Of a DNA stretch of 30,206 nucleotides, positions 7,254 to 17,600 are shown piece after piece. The notes beneath the pieces are model-generated. The model had not been told where the DNA came from. It searched no databases and saw nothing but the letters and a program-made list of their open reading frames with translations. Where the stretch lies: positions 1-30,206 of the IMG/VR virus record IMGVR_UViG_3300042298_000696. The stretch is one strand, 5' to 3'. The first letter of the stretch is position 1. Each line of letters begins with the position of its first letter. The position numbers were made by a program, and so were the translations under genes. The stretch comes from a virus.

Positions 7254-8486
7254 ATGAGTTACGGTGGCATAGGCAGTCTTCTTAGTTCAGTAGGTGGCAT
7301 GGCCTTGACTCCTGCTTTGGAGACGTATATTCAGGATTATATTGGGGATGTGGACTGGCTAAAAAAGCTCAGCGACGACCCAGAAATGGGAGAAAAAATA
7401 GCCAACGTAGCAGGTGGCACTCTAGGCACTCTACTCAGTACCGGACTCAACGCGGGCTTAGGCTACGCTACGGGGGGTAAAGAAGGCGCAGCAGCAGGCG
7501 CAGCGCAAGGGCTCATTATGGGTGGCGGTGCAGCCCTTCAGCACGACAAGTTCAAAGAAGCTATGGGTATGGGGGCAGCGGCAGCACCTAACAAGCCTGC
7601 ACCCGGAACGGCTATGGCTAGCACCTACGGTATAAACGAAGACCCTACAAAGATCACGGGTGCTGAAGCATGGAATGAAGCTGCTAGGAAAGCGCCTGTA
7701 CAAATAGGAAACACCTCGACAGCAGCCTCCGTACCAGAGGTTTCAAAAACGGTTGAAGTGACAGACAACACGAAGCCGGAAACGTCCGCAGATGACAAGC
7801 CCGGATATTTTGAATTAGCAGGCAAACTGGGGCTACCGGCTTGGACTATTGGTGCTGGGCTTGGCAGTTCTATGGCTTACGCTAACAGGCAAGAGGAAAT
7901 TGCGCGAAAGCTGGAAGCTGAGAAAGCAGCAGAGGCTGCGAAAATGCAGGAGTTCTACTCAATGCTAGGTGATTTATATCGCCCTGCGTATGCTGAGGGT
8001 GGTGGACTGACAGTCTCTTCCAATGCGGGGGCTCCTGCTTCTGTAACCTTTCCTGATTGGTTTATAGATGAGTTTGCGGGTACGGGTGGGTTAGGTAGTT
8101 ATGCTTCAGGAGGGTATATCAACACCGAGCCGATGGACCCTGATACTGCCTATCCTCAGTCGATGATTCATAGGGCACAGCCCTATCCAGCCGCATCTCC
8201 CATACCGCACGAAGTTGTCAGTATGGAGAAAGGAGGTTTGCTAGAAGGCGAAGGATCGGGGATGAGCGATGATATACCCGCTAATATAGATGGAAAAGAG
8301 CCTGTACGAGTAGCCGATGGGGAGTATGTAGTGCCTGCGAATATCGCGGAACGCTTTGGTGAAGAACGCTTACATGCTATGATGAACAAAGTCCGTAGCG
8401 CAGCCCATGCTAAAAAAGGTAAACAAATTGTCGAGAATGCAGGCAAGCGGGCATTCATTCAAACCATGAGCCGAGTCAAAGCGTAA
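7254..8486 (+). CDS. Gly-rich virion protein, 410 aa, with ADGEYVVPA motif
   Basis: Not assignable to a named function. Residues 1-115 are hydrophobic and Gly/Ala-rich (LGTLLSTGLNAGLGYATGG, AAAGAAQG), perhaps able to pack or contact membrane. A charged helix follows around residues 215-240 (RKLEAEKAAEAAKMQ). The C-terminal third has Gly-rich linkers (EGGGLT, SGGYIN, EKGGLLEGEGSGMSDDIPA) and then PVRVADGEYVVPANIAERFG, a signature I recognise in many phage virion proteins of unknown role. A TGAGGTT site precedes the ATG, and the stop overlaps the cupin start (TAATG). It is probably a minor or internal virion component. Confidence 0.6.
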   Translation: MSYGGIGSLLSSVGGMALTPALETYIQDYIGDVDWLKKLSDDPEMGEKIANVAGGTLGTLLSTGLNAGLGYATGGKEGAAAGAAQGLIMGGGAALQHDKFKEAMGMGAAAAPNKPAPGTAMASTYGINEDPTKITGAEAWNEAARKAPVQIGNTSTAASVPEVSKTVEVTDNTKPETSADDKPGYFELAGKLGLPAWTIGAGLGSSMAYANRQEEIARKLEAEKAAEAAKMQEFYSMLGDLYRPAYAEGGGLTVSSNAGAPASVTFPDWFIDEFAGTGGLGSYASGGYINTEPMDPDTAYPQSMIHRAQPYPAASPIPHEVVSMEKGGLLEGEGSGMSDDIPANIDGKEPVRVADGEYVVPANIAERFGEERLHAMMNKVRSAAHAKKGKQIVENAGKRAFIQTMSRVKA

Positions 8487-8920
8487 TGAGCACAGAAGTT
8501 GCACCCGGATATGTTATCCATGAGTTTGGTCTAAAGCTGCAAAAGGCTCTAGCTGATGGAGAAGTCAATCCGGGTGTACAAGAGATTACTCACTACCAGA
8601 CAGATGACCTCTATGGCAGACGATGCCGCATACCTTCGGGCACCGTTGGAGCTACACTCGTTCACAAGTATGACCACATAGCCATCTGCCTGTCGGGGAC
8701 TGTGGTGCTAGTAGATCAGAACGGGGAGAAGCAGACTATCACCGCTCCTGCTGTAGTCATCACAAAAAAAGGCACACAACGGGCAGTCCTCGCTGTTACA
8801 GATGTTGATTGGGTAACTGTCCATCACTGCGAGAACCAAGACTTGGACAACATTGAGAGTATTCTGGGATGTAAGACAATGGCTGAGTACCAGAATCTAC
8901 TGACGCATACGGAGCACTAA
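8486..8920 (+). CDS. Cupin-fold protein, 144 aa
   Basis: Residues 45-115 read as a small beta-barrel of the cupin type. RRCRIPSGTVGATLVHKYDH (45-64) is the first motif region, with H60 and H64. A Gly-led turn and strand pair follows (SGTVVLVDQNGEKQTITAP), then DVDWVTVHHCEN with H113 and H114. The classic cupin metal set (HxH and a Glu) is only partly conserved, so a metal site is uncertain. The start overlaps the previous stop by one base. Cupin-like proteins do occur among phage structural genes. It could be a metal or sugar-binding virion part or a small enzyme. Confidence 0.6.
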   Translation: MSTEVAPGYVIHEFGLKLQKALADGEVNPGVQEITHYQTDDLYGRRCRIPSGTVGATLVHKYDHIAICLSGTVVLVDQNGEKQTITAPAVVITKKGTQRAVLAVTDVDWVTVHHCENQDLDNIESILGCKTMAEYQNLLTHTEH

Positions 8921-8921
8921 C

Positions 8922-9833
8922 ATGTCGCTATTTGGATCATTGGCTGCAATAGGTACAGCTATTTCTTCTGGTATCGGAGCAGCAGTGGGTGGGGCAGCTA
9001 CAGCGGCGGGCATTTCAGGTACTGCAGGTACTGCAGCGACACTAGGGGCGGCTACATCAGGGGGTCTTGCTGCTACGGGGGCAGCGGCGGGTACGGGTGC
9101 GGCAGGGGCTATAGGTAGTGCGGCAGGAGCGATTGGTACGGGGGCTTTAACAGGTTCAGCGGGCGGTGCTGCTATTAGTGCAGCTACAGGTGGAGACCCC
9201 GCTCGCGGTGCGGGTCTTGGTGCTCTTACTGGTGGTGCTATGGGAGGTATTGGAGCGGCATTTGCCCCCGCCGCAGCGCCAGCAGCGACCACAGCAGGAG
9301 AAGCAATTCTTAACCCCACAGCACAAGCTGCAGCCCCCGGTGTGCAAACTGTTGGCGATATAGCTACCGAAACGGCTATGAACCAAGTAGGCAACGCCGT
9401 GACTCCCGGTGCAGCAAATATAGCATCTACGGCTCCTGTGGCTACTAATGGGGGCAACGCTCTAGGGGGTATTGGTTCTCTTCTTAGCAATGACACCGTT
9501 AAAGGTGTCGGCATGGACCTCGCCAAAGAAGGAATCGGAACGGGAATGGATAATATGCAGCAAAATGCCCAAAACACCGCAAACAGTAGAATGGCACAAT
9601 CTTACGCGCAGGCAAGCGCTCAGCAACAAAAAGAAAAGGATGACGCATTCAAAACGCAGCTAGCTAGAACCCAAGGGGGTATTAGTGGAGGCCGGGGTAT
9701 GGGTATGAACAAAGGTGGCGAGGTAGCCCTACAAGAAGGGCAGTTCATTATTCCAGCCGATGTTGTCAGTGCGCTTGGTGACGGGTCCACTAAAGCCGGT
9801 GCTAATTTCTTGGATGAGTTCTTTGGTGTATGA
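8922..9833 (+). CDS. Gly/Ala-rich virion protein, 303 aa
   Basis: Residues 1-150 are extremely rich in Gly and Ala with short hydrophobic runs (GTAISSGIGAAVGGAATAAG), resembling glycine-zipper proteins that insert in or line membranes. A charged, Gln-rich helix follows (about 205-245). The C terminus ends MNKGGEVALQEGQFIIPADVVSALGDGSTK, here described in parts: Gly-Gly-Glu, then EGQFIIPADVV, then a short helix LDEFFGV. This is the same type of end signature as in the 410-residue gene at 7254. A GGAG ribosome site precedes the start. An internal or ejected virion protein is plausible but not shown. Confidence 0.6.
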   Translation: MSLFGSLAAIGTAISSGIGAAVGGAATAAGISGTAGTAATLGAATSGGLAATGAAAGTGAAGAIGSAAGAIGTGALTGSAGGAAISAATGGDPARGAGLGALTGGAMGGIGAAFAPAAAPAATTAGEAILNPTAQAAAPGVQTVGDIATETAMNQVGNAVTPGAANIASTAPVATNGGNALGGIGSLLSNDTVKGVGMDLAKEGIGTGMDNMQQNAQNTANSRMAQSYAQASAQQQKEKDDAFKTQLARTQGGISGGRGMGMNKGGEVALQEGQFIIPADVVSALGDGSTKAGANFLDEFFGV

Positions 9834-10243
9834 CGCTCCGTGTTGAAGTGGTTCCCTCAGAGTTTTTGAACATCACTTGGCCGAAAGTTGAAAAGTACAT
9901 TGCAGCGGCTGTTGAGTATTCTAATGGCATGCTCTCTGTAGAAGAGGTCAAGGTCAGAGTTTTGGATGGAGTATGGACACTCATCGTAGTCATTGACAAT
10001 TCTGATACAATACAGGGAGCCGCTGCGGTTTCTTTTTTCAATAGAACAGACAATCGCGTTGCTTATGTCACTAGCATAGGCGGCAGACTGATTTCAAACA
10101 AAAAGGCTTTTTCGCAACTGCGCGATCTCCTCAAAAAGTACGGGGCCACTTGTATAGAGGGCACCACTAGAGATTCGACACTGCGCTTATGGGAAAGGAT
10201 TGGTGCCCGTAAACAGTCCAACTACATACAAATAACCCTGTAA
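9830..10243 (+). CDS. GNAT-like internal virion protein, T7 gp13 analogue
   Basis: 137 residues, starting in an ATGA overlap with the gene before. The pattern fits a reduced acetyltransferase (GNAT) fold: an N-terminal helix (WPKVEKYIAAAVEYSNG), a central strand pair (VWTLIVVID, GAAAVSFF), a core strand (VAYVTSIGG), a helix (SQLRDLLKKYGA), and a final LRLWERIGARKQSNYIQI. That last segment resembles the 'fixed by the family' end seen in GNAT proteins. A clear acetyl-CoA loop (Q/RxxGxG/A) is missing, so it is probably not an active enzyme. Its length and its place just ahead of three large virion genes match T7 gene 13, an internal virion protein. The homology is inferred, not shown. Confidence 0.55.
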   Translation: MTLRVEVVPSEFLNITWPKVEKYIAAAVEYSNGMLSVEEVKVRVLDGVWTLIVVIDNSDTIQGAAAVSFFNRTDNRVAYVTSIGGRLISNKKAFSQLRDLLKKYGATCIEGTTRDSTLRLWERIGARKQSNYIQITL

Positions 10244-10260
10244 ATTTAGAGGATACGAAC

Positions 10261-12750
10261 ATGGCATCTCCTCCCGGCCAAAAGCCTGTCACATTCTCAG
10301 AGAGCACTGTAAGAGACCCCATAGCAGAACAGAAATGGGCATACCTAACAGCGCATGACTACTCTCCGTTAAACATTCTGACAGCCGACGCTTCTCGAAA
10401 AGCGCAGATTCTAGCGGGTATGGCAAAAAATGACCCGAAAGCGCAGAAAGCGTTCTTTGGGCGCAAACCTACCGCTGCAGATTGGGCTAACTTGAAGGGA
10501 GGCACGGGGCAACCTATTCCTCAGCCTACACAAAAAGCCGCACAAGGCGGGCTGATGGCTCTGCGGGGGTACTCTTCGGGTGGTTCTCCAAAAGCAACAA
10601 ATGCGCCCAAAAAGGACGCACCCAAAAAGGACGCACCCAAAAAGAATGCCCCTGAAAAACAAAAACCCCCTGCTAAACCCAAGCTAGCCCCGCCGCCTAA
10701 AAATGAAACCGCGCAGCAGCGTAGCGAACGCTTGATGGCCTTTGAAACTGCAGGCGGAAAGCTAAACAAGCAGCAGAAAGGCTACGTGGCTAACTTTGCG
10801 GAGTACGCCGATAAAGGCTATCCCATAAACCCGAAGACGGGTATGCCCACTCCGCCTAAACTTCCTTCAAATGCTACCAAAGCCCAGAGAGAGGCGGCAA
10901 TGGAGAAGTTTACTGCGGATACTAATCTCAACGTAAACGATAAAGGTAAGCTGGCTCCCAACACGGGCGGTCCTAACCCGAACATCTCCTTAGCCGATAG
11001 TCTTACACAGACCCCTGTAGGGTTTGACCCGCAGTCCTTGAAATCGACTATGGCTAAGGACGGGAAAACAGTAATCCCGCCCAGCTTTATGACTGACCCC
11101 TATGCGGGCATAACAAACCCTTTCTATCGTCAAGCGATAGACTACCAAAAAAATATGAAGATGCCCGGTGAGTATGGGCAAGCCTCTGATATGTATCGAA
11201 CGGCTGGGGCCGGATTAGAAAGTCTGGCTGGGTACAAACCACAAGATGTTTCTTACCAAAATGCTTCGGCTGAAAGAGCCAGTGCAGAAAAAGCCGCCGC
11301 CGCACAGATGGGCAGTATTGCTAATGTCAGTGCGGAACGCGCAGCGGCAGAAAGAGCTCAAGCCTCTCAAATGGCCGCTATTGCTGATGTTAATGCACAG
11401 CAAGTAGACCTCGGGCAGTATAACGTAAACGCCTCGCAAATGCAGCGCCCAGAGGATGTAACCGCTAAAGAACTGCAGCGGTATCAGATGGACAGCGCAA
11501 ACCCCGTCACCACCCAAGCACTCGAAGCCTATCAAATGGCAGGGCCGGGGTCTTGGACCGATGAGGGTGTGTCTAGCAAATACATGAGCCCCTACATGCA
11601 GGGAGTCATTGACATCTCAAAGCGCGAAGCGGAGAGAGACTATACCAAGCAGATGAATGCACTGAATGCCAAGGCTGTATCGGCTGGAGCGTTTGGTGGG
11701 TCTAGGCAGGCTTTGGAGCGCTCTGAAGCACAGCGTAATTACAACGAGCAGTTGCAAGACATTCAAACGCGAGGTCTGCAGCAAGCTTACGAATCAGGTC
11801 GTTCTCAGTACACTGGGGAATTAAGCATGTCGCAGCAGGCGGCTCTGCAGAATCTGCAGTCTAAACTCTCCACACAGTCGCAGTCTTCGCAGCAAGAGTT
11901 GCAAGCGATGCTCTCTAACCAGAACATCGACTACCAGACCAAAGTGCAGAACCTACAGGCTATGCTGGGTGTACAGTCTCAAGAAGCACAGCAGATGCTC
12001 AATGCGTCACTGGCTAATCAACAGGCTGAAATGGTAACTAGCCAAACCAATGCACAACTGGCACAGCAGGCAGCACTGGCTAACCAAGGCGTAAACTCTC
12101 AAGGTGCTCTGGCTAATCAAGCAGCAGCGCTTCAAGCGGCTCTAGCTAATCAACAAACACAGTTTGGCACAGGGCAGTTCAATGCTGGGGCGCAGAATCA
12201 AGCCTCTCTTGCTAATGCTCAGTTGGGAACACAGGCCAATCTAGCCAACCAACGGGCGGCACTTGAAGCGGCTCTGGCTAATCAGCAGACTCAGTTCGGT
12301 GTGGGCTCTTTGAATGCAAATCTGGCGAATCAAACCAACCTGCAGAATGCTTCGCTGGGAACACAGGCGGCTCTTCAAAATGCTCAGTTGGGTACAAACG
12401 TCAACCTTGCCAACTCTCAATATGGCCTCAGTGCTGCTTTGGCTAACCAACAAGCAGGGCTTCAAGGAAACCAACAGAACATCGCAGCCTATGGTGCTAT
12501 GGGTAACATGGCTACTGGGCTCGGGTCTATCGGCACTAACATTGCTAACTTCAATCAGCAGCAGTTTGGCAATCTCGGGGCTATGGGTAATACGTGGCAG
12601 AGCGGTATGACTACAGCAGAAAACCAGCGAATGATAAACGAGTACAATTCTATCAACCCCGCGACTCCTCTGGGGCCTGTCTGGAGTGCCATAGGCGCTG
12701 CTCCTAGTGGGGGTGGTGGTAGTAGCTCCACTATAAATCGTACACCATAG
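10261..12750 (+). CDS. Gln/Ala-rich internal virion protein, 829 aa
   Basis: Residues 1-90 look folded (WAYLTAHDYSPLNIL, QKAFFGRKPTAADWANL). A GGLMALRGYSSGG motif and a Lys/Pro/Ala linker with 5-residue APKKD repeats follow. Residues about 331-372 contain two near-copies of a 21-residue AER...MxxIA(N/D)V unit. A helical region contains YMSPYMQGVIDISKREAERD and AGAFGGSRQALERSEAQRNY, which I recognise from many phage virion proteins. The C-terminal part (about 583-735) is a long Gln/Asn/Ala repeat built on LANQ. Such extended helical, low-aromatic proteins fit ejected core proteins (compare T7 gp14/gp15) by composition and position only. An AGAGGA ribosome site precedes the start. Confidence 0.6.
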   Translation: MASPPGQKPVTFSESTVRDPIAEQKWAYLTAHDYSPLNILTADASRKAQILAGMAKNDPKAQKAFFGRKPTAADWANLKGGTGQPIPQPTQKAAQGGLMALRGYSSGGSPKATNAPKKDAPKKDAPKKNAPEKQKPPAKPKLAPPPKNETAQQRSERLMAFETAGGKLNKQQKGYVANFAEYADKGYPINPKTGMPTPPKLPSNATKAQREAAMEKFTADTNLNVNDKGKLAPNTGGPNPNISLADSLTQTPVGFDPQSLKSTMAKDGKTVIPPSFMTDPYAGITNPFYRQAIDYQKNMKMPGEYGQASDMYRTAGAGLESLAGYKPQDVSYQNASAERASAEKAAAAQMGSIANVSAERAAAERAQASQMAAIADVNAQQVDLGQYNVNASQMQRPEDVTAKELQRYQMDSANPVTTQALEAYQMAGPGSWTDEGVSSKYMSPYMQGVIDISKREAERDYTKQMNALNAKAVSAGAFGGSRQALERSEAQRNYNEQLQDIQTRGLQQAYESGRSQYTGELSMSQQAALQNLQSKLSTQSQSSQQELQAMLSNQNIDYQTKVQNLQAMLGVQSQEAQQMLNASLANQQAEMVTSQTNAQLAQQAALANQGVNSQGALANQAAALQAALANQQTQFGTGQFNAGAQNQASLANAQLGTQANLANQRAALEAALANQQTQFGVGSLNANLANQTNLQNASLGTQAALQNAQLGTNVNLANSQYGLSAALANQQAGLQGNQQNIAAYGAMGNMATGLGSIGTNIANFNQQQFGNLGAMGNTWQSGMTTAENQRMINEYNSINPATPLGPVWSAIGAAPSGGGGSSSTINRTP
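10606..10650 (+). repeat. 15-bp tandem repeat (CCCAAAAAGGACGCA), three copies
   Basis: Two perfect copies (10606-10620 and 10621-10635) and a diverged third (10636-10650) encode PKKDA units in the basic linker of the 829-residue protein. Confidence 0.85.
12010..12465 (+). repeat. LANQ-type coding repeat
   Basis: Recurring CTGGCTAATCAA-like words encode LANQ about every 7-15 residues. Two longer units of roughly 40-55 residues begin ALANQQTQFGTGQFN and ALANQQTQFGVGSLN. The composition (Ala, Asn, Gln, Leu) suggests a long amphipathic helix or fibrous bundle. Confidence 0.75.
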
Positions 12751-12759
12751 GAATCATCA

Positions 12760-14655
12760 ATGAATATGAACTCTAATATCACTGGTCAGGATTCCAGCAA
12801 ACCGGCTGAGTTTGTTAATAGTACGTATGAAGCCTTGAAGTACAATCCACAGGCCGCGCAGCAGACTCTACAGAAAGGAGCTAATGCTGGACTTGCGGGA
12901 CTTGGGGCTATGGCGGCTGTTCGATATCAACAGCAAGCACAAGATGTACAAAAGGTTGAACAGGCGCAACAAGCTGGACAACAACCGCAGCCTACGGTAT
13001 TACAACAGCTTCAAATGATCGCTGCACAACAAGGTGGGATCATGGGCCAGTTACCTAGCAATATCGCTATGGCGCAGCAGCCAGAGCAAGGGCCTCAAGT
13101 GGGTGGCGGACTCGGAGCTCTTCCCGTTGACCCTCGTACTCTGCCGCAAGAGATGGCGGGTGGTGGGCTCGTTGCTCTAGCCGAAGGTGGGTTCCTTGAC
13201 TACGGTTATGATGGCGGTGAAGGCTACGCCGAGGGCGGCGAGGTAAGAGGGTTCTTTGGTGGTGGTGATACGGGTTTGTACGATCCCACAGAAAAACCTT
13301 TTGATTATGCTAAGAATGCTGTCACCCGCGCCTCTGACCTCATCATTCCGGGTTATGAGGATTATCGTCGTAAAAGGGAAGCAGAGTATGATGAAGATGT
13401 AGGTGACGAATACTACGATACCACTGAGGCTTCGCCAGAAGAGAAGGAAATACGTCGCCTGATGGGACTACCTGAAGCCTATGCCGAAGCTATGAAGGCT
13501 GGCGAACCCATGCCTGAGACAAAAACGCTGAAGCATGAAGCAGGTGGTCGTAACGGTGAAGTCCCTGCGGGTCAAGAGTCTATCAGAAACCCCAAACCGC
13601 AAGTAACAAAAGAAGCTACTAAAGTAGATAAGCAGTTCAAGAGTGGGCAGAGAGACGACAACCATCTTGTTTCCGATGCCCAAACGCCTGCGGCTTCGGG
13701 ATTAGAGCCTATTCCTGCTGAAGAAGAGCGCCGTGCTCTCATGGACCGAGCTAGACAGGAAACACAAGAAGAATTTGCCCTTAAAGAAAGAGCAGATAAA
13801 AACATGGCTCGCGCTGAAACTATAGCTCAATCTGGAGGGCTTCCCGCTATTCAAGGACAAAGAGCAGCAGCGTCTGATACTGGAAGCAGCTTTGAGGAAA
13901 ATGCTAGACGAATGAACGAGCTCTATGGTGCTACACCTCAGATGTCACCTGAAGAACGTGCATGGCGAAAAGAGCAGATCGAATCTTCTAGGGCGGATAA
14001 ATGGCTGCAGACTCTGACGGCTATGGCGGGTGGTACTTTTGCTAGTGGAGAAACTACTTGGCCTGCGGCGATAGGGAAAGGCGCTCTGTTTGGGTTGTCT
14101 ACTTATCGTCAAGGTGCTCAAGCAGAAGCCGAAGCTGAACTGGGTCTAATCCAAGCCGACGCTGCCTATAAAGCCGCCGAAGCCGCCCAACGCAAAGAAG
14201 CCACTAAAGATGTATCAAGCATCCTGCAGAACATGGCTAAACTGGGTAATGCATCGGATATTGCTAGCTTGAAAGAAAGAGCCGCTGCTGGTCGTGAAGA
14301 ATACAAAGCAGAGAACAAGGCTAGCGAGAAAGAGCTAGACAGAATAGCTGCTCAAATACGTGCTGAGACTGTAGCAGGAAGTCGAGGCGATGCGACTAAG
14401 GCTCAGTTAATCAATGCTAGAACTGAAACTAGGAAACTGGCTAGAGAAGAGCTAATAGGAAAGCACGGCAATGAGGCTTTGATCCCTCCCGGTGCAATAG
14501 AAATACTTGCAGAGAAATACTTCAACGACGCCTTACAAGCTGCCGGTATCCCCCCTTCAAGTCTAGGTGGCGGTCAAGGGCTTGGTGGAGGTATGGGCAT
14601 GGGGAACAGGCCAATTGTGCGAAGAGATCGTATAATACCCGCTGCTCAACAATAA
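12760..14655 (+). CDS. Internal virion protein candidate, 631 aa
   Basis: No enzyme motif is seen. Residues 1-75 are helical and Gln-rich (ALKYNPQAAQQTLQKG). At about 126-165 there is a Gly-rich block, PRTLPQEMAGGGLVALAEGG then YAEGGEVRGFFGGG, of the same kind as in the neighbouring virion genes. A charged, largely disordered stretch follows (about 180-360). Then comes a segment recognisable in many phage virion proteins (RWRxEQIESSRADKWLQTLTAMAGGTFA-like, about 405-440), and a C-terminal coiled coil rich in Ala, Glu and Lys. It sits third in the cassette that parallels T7 13-14-15-16. A TAGGAA ribosome site lies before the ATG. Structural role likely; exact role unknown. Confidence 0.6.
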   Translation: MNMNSNITGQDSSKPAEFVNSTYEALKYNPQAAQQTLQKGANAGLAGLGAMAAVRYQQQAQDVQKVEQAQQAGQQPQPTVLQQLQMIAAQQGGIMGQLPSNIAMAQQPEQGPQVGGGLGALPVDPRTLPQEMAGGGLVALAEGGFLDYGYDGGEGYAEGGEVRGFFGGGDTGLYDPTEKPFDYAKNAVTRASDLIIPGYEDYRRKREAEYDEDVGDEYYDTTEASPEEKEIRRLMGLPEAYAEAMKAGEPMPETKTLKHEAGGRNGEVPAGQESIRNPKPQVTKEATKVDKQFKSGQRDDNHLVSDAQTPAASGLEPIPAEEERRALMDRARQETQEEFALKERADKNMARAETIAQSGGLPAIQGQRAAASDTGSSFEENARRMNELYGATPQMSPEERAWRKEQIESSRADKWLQTLTAMAGGTFASGETTWPAAIGKGALFGLSTYRQGAQAEAEAELGLIQADAAYKAAEAAQRKEATKDVSSILQNMAKLGNASDIASLKERAAAGREEYKAENKASEKELDRIAAQIRAETVAGSRGDATKAQLINARTETRKLAREELIGKHGNEALIPPGAIEILAEKYFNDALQAAGIPPSSLGGGQGLGGGMGMGNRPIVRRDRIIPAAQQ

Positions 14656-14670
14656 CCCGCGAAGGCACTC

Positions 14671-17600
14671 ATGGCTAGAGACACAGGCTTAGGCGCTCTT
14701 TTTACTCCTTCTTATAGAACGGGCGATCCTGAAATGGACGCTCTCTTCGGCCTGATACGAGAGCAGCAAGAGCCACCTGAACTCAAACGACCAGAAACCC
14801 GCTCCGCTCCTAGAGGTGCTAGGGAACAAGAAGAAGTCAGGAAAGAGCAAGGTGCCCGAGGGCGTGTAAAGACGGCGGTTAATAAAGACCTGTCTCCAGA
14901 AGCTAGAGCGCTTCTTGACACTATTGCAGGGGATGAATCTCCGGACTACCGCACTGTTTATGGCGGTAGAAAAGTCAATGATTTATCACGGCATCCCGGT
15001 ATTGCTGTGCCGATTCATAGCGGGCCTAATGCGGGTAAAACCTCTTCCGCCGCTGGGCGATATCAATTTCTAGGTTCTACGTGGAACGATCAAGCTAAAA
15101 AGCTAGGGCTGCATGACTTCTCACCTGAGAGTCAAGACTTAGCTGCGTGGAATTTGGCTGTTGAGTCTTATGGCCCAAACCTAGAAGCGGATTTGCGCTC
15201 TGGTGATCCTAGGAAGATCGCTGAAATAGGGCATGCGCTCAGAAGAGTGTGGACTTCTTTGCCCGGAGGCATAGAGCAGGGAGCGCAGGCGTCAAAGTTT
15301 GCTAGCAGATACCTAAGTAATTTAGGGGCAGAAAGCGAAGCCCCGCAGCAGGCTTCTCCTCAACTAGCTTCAACTCAAGAATCTCCATACTACCCTGTTA
15401 GGCTCACTGATGGGCAGATATTTGACGTAGAGAAGGGCATGGGTTTGGATGAAGTAGATGCCATGTTACAGAAGAATGGTATCAATGCCCGCCCACTACG
15501 CCCCTATACGGCTCCTGATGGTCGTCAGTTTGATGTCGAATACGATATGACTGATGATGAAATCATGGGTATGCTGCAGAAAGCACCTCAACAGCCGGGG
15601 CAAGAGGAAGAATCGAACTATCTAGGTGCGATGAAGTACAACGCACAGCAGGCGCTTTCAGGCATAGCTCAGGGTGCGGGTACGGAGTTGGGTGAGCTAG
15701 GCAAAGCCGCTCAGGGTGCAGGGTTCCTTGGAGATTATGCTAAGCCCGTCAGTGAGTTTCTTACAGAAAAAGGAGCGCAGAGCCGCACCTATGGCGAGCA
15801 GTTAGGTAAAGATATCGAAGGCACCTACGAGCGCCCTAAGAACCTCAATGCTGTTGAGGAATACTTCTCCTATCCATTGGTTGAGACGGTTGGCGGTATC
15901 TTTCCTTATGTCGCTGCAGGCGGGCTATCTATGGTCCCCGGTGTCGGCGGTGTTCTTGGCCCTGCGGCTGTGGCTGGTGCTGTCCATGCAGGGGCTATGG
16001 GTGAGGGAGAACAACTGGCAAAGGCAGAAGGTAAAGAGTTTGTCCCTAGTGAGTATAGATTCCCCTATGCTGCGGCAGTCGACGCCGCCAATTTGGTTGG
16101 GTTGAATGTTCTTAACAAGGCACTCAAGGTTTTCGGCAAAGAAGCTATTCTGGGTTCCCGCGAAGCTATCCAAGCTGCTGTAGAGAAAGGCGGTATAGAG
16201 GAAGCCAAGAAAGTAGTAGGCTCTCGTCTTAAAAATGTAGCGGGAGAGTTCCTAAAAGGCGAAGCAGCATTGGTTAGTGGAGAGGTTATAGAAGATGCTA
16301 TCAACCGTGAGTATCTAGGCAAACCCCTGCTGAGTGAAGAAGCGTGGCAGCAATATTTTGAGACTTCCAAACAGGTCGGTCCTCTGGGTCTGTTCACTGG
16401 GCCTATGGCTGGGCTGGGTACTCACTACAACAAAGCCACTGAAGTAGCACGGTTAGAAGAGCAGCAAGCCGTACAAGAAGCCCTTGCTCAACAAGAAGCG
16501 GAGCGTCAGAAGATTGGAGAGTTGCGTGATGTCGGCGTGTCTCCAGCACAATTAGAGAAATTCAAAGTTAAGAATGAGTTAGAAGGACTCAGTGATGAAG
16601 ATGCCCTTGCTGCTTACAAAGCCGATCAAGAAGCTATTGCCCAACGTAAAGCGGCTAAGATAGAAGAGCTTCCAGAAGAACTCAGGGACGTGCCTTACAA
16701 GGAAGCTAAGGTATACCAACAAATGCAGGAAGCTCAAGCAGCAGAGGTGCCTAGTGAAGAAGTATCTGGAGTACCCGAAGAGCCTACTGCTCCTGTTGAG
16801 CCTGTTAGTAGTGTTGCCCCTCCTGCCGTTGAAGTGGGTGCCCCGGAAGTACCAAAAGCCCCAGAAGTACAAGCTGAAGCCCCAGAAGTAAAAGCGCCAG
16901 AGGCAGAGGTCCCTTATTACGATACGCTAGGACTCAAGAACCCCAAGAGCAACCTGCCGTATAAAGCCCTCAAGCAATTCGATATCAACAACCCAGACCA
17001 TGCTGCGTCTATCAATACCATTCTGGACGAAATAGAAAAGAAAGGTATGCCGCGAGATCAAGCGGCGGTCAACGCAGTCCGTGCCAAAACTGAAGAGGTA
17101 AAACTCAATGCCCAGCCAATCCCCCAAGCAGGCCCGTTTGTTCGCAGCGGCAGCACACAATCCGAAATTCGCCAAGAAGGTGGGGATCAAACAGTCAGTA
17201 GCCAAGGAGTGGAACCAAGCCGACAAGGGATCGAAGTTCCTGAAGTCCCCGAAGCCAAAGCGCCGGAAATAAAAGAAGCAAAACTGTTCACAGCCGGAAG
17301 AGATGAAGGCTACGTTGTATATGATGAAGAAGCTCTACAACGCGCAAGTCTAGATAAAGGAGACAAACCTGTGCCATCTGGCGGTGGAATGGCTCCTGAA
17401 TATGAGTCAATGTTTGGTAAGCATTTTTATGAAGAGGCTAAAAGGTACTTCGCTCCGGGTGGCGGCTATGAGAAAGGGGAAAAGTATCGTGTTGTTACAC
17501 CTAAAGGGGCTTATTTATTTACGGATGTAGATCAGGCTAAGAACTTTGCTGCTACTAGCGGTATGAAGAAGGGTGCGACTAGAGAGCTAAAGCCTTTTGA

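Noticed and set aside
8897-9577. 226-residue minus-strand frame rich in Ala and Pro
   Set aside because: It is the mirror of the Gly/Ala-rich plus-strand gene (GGN and GCN codons give long antisense frames). It has no ribosome site and runs through a well-supported gene.
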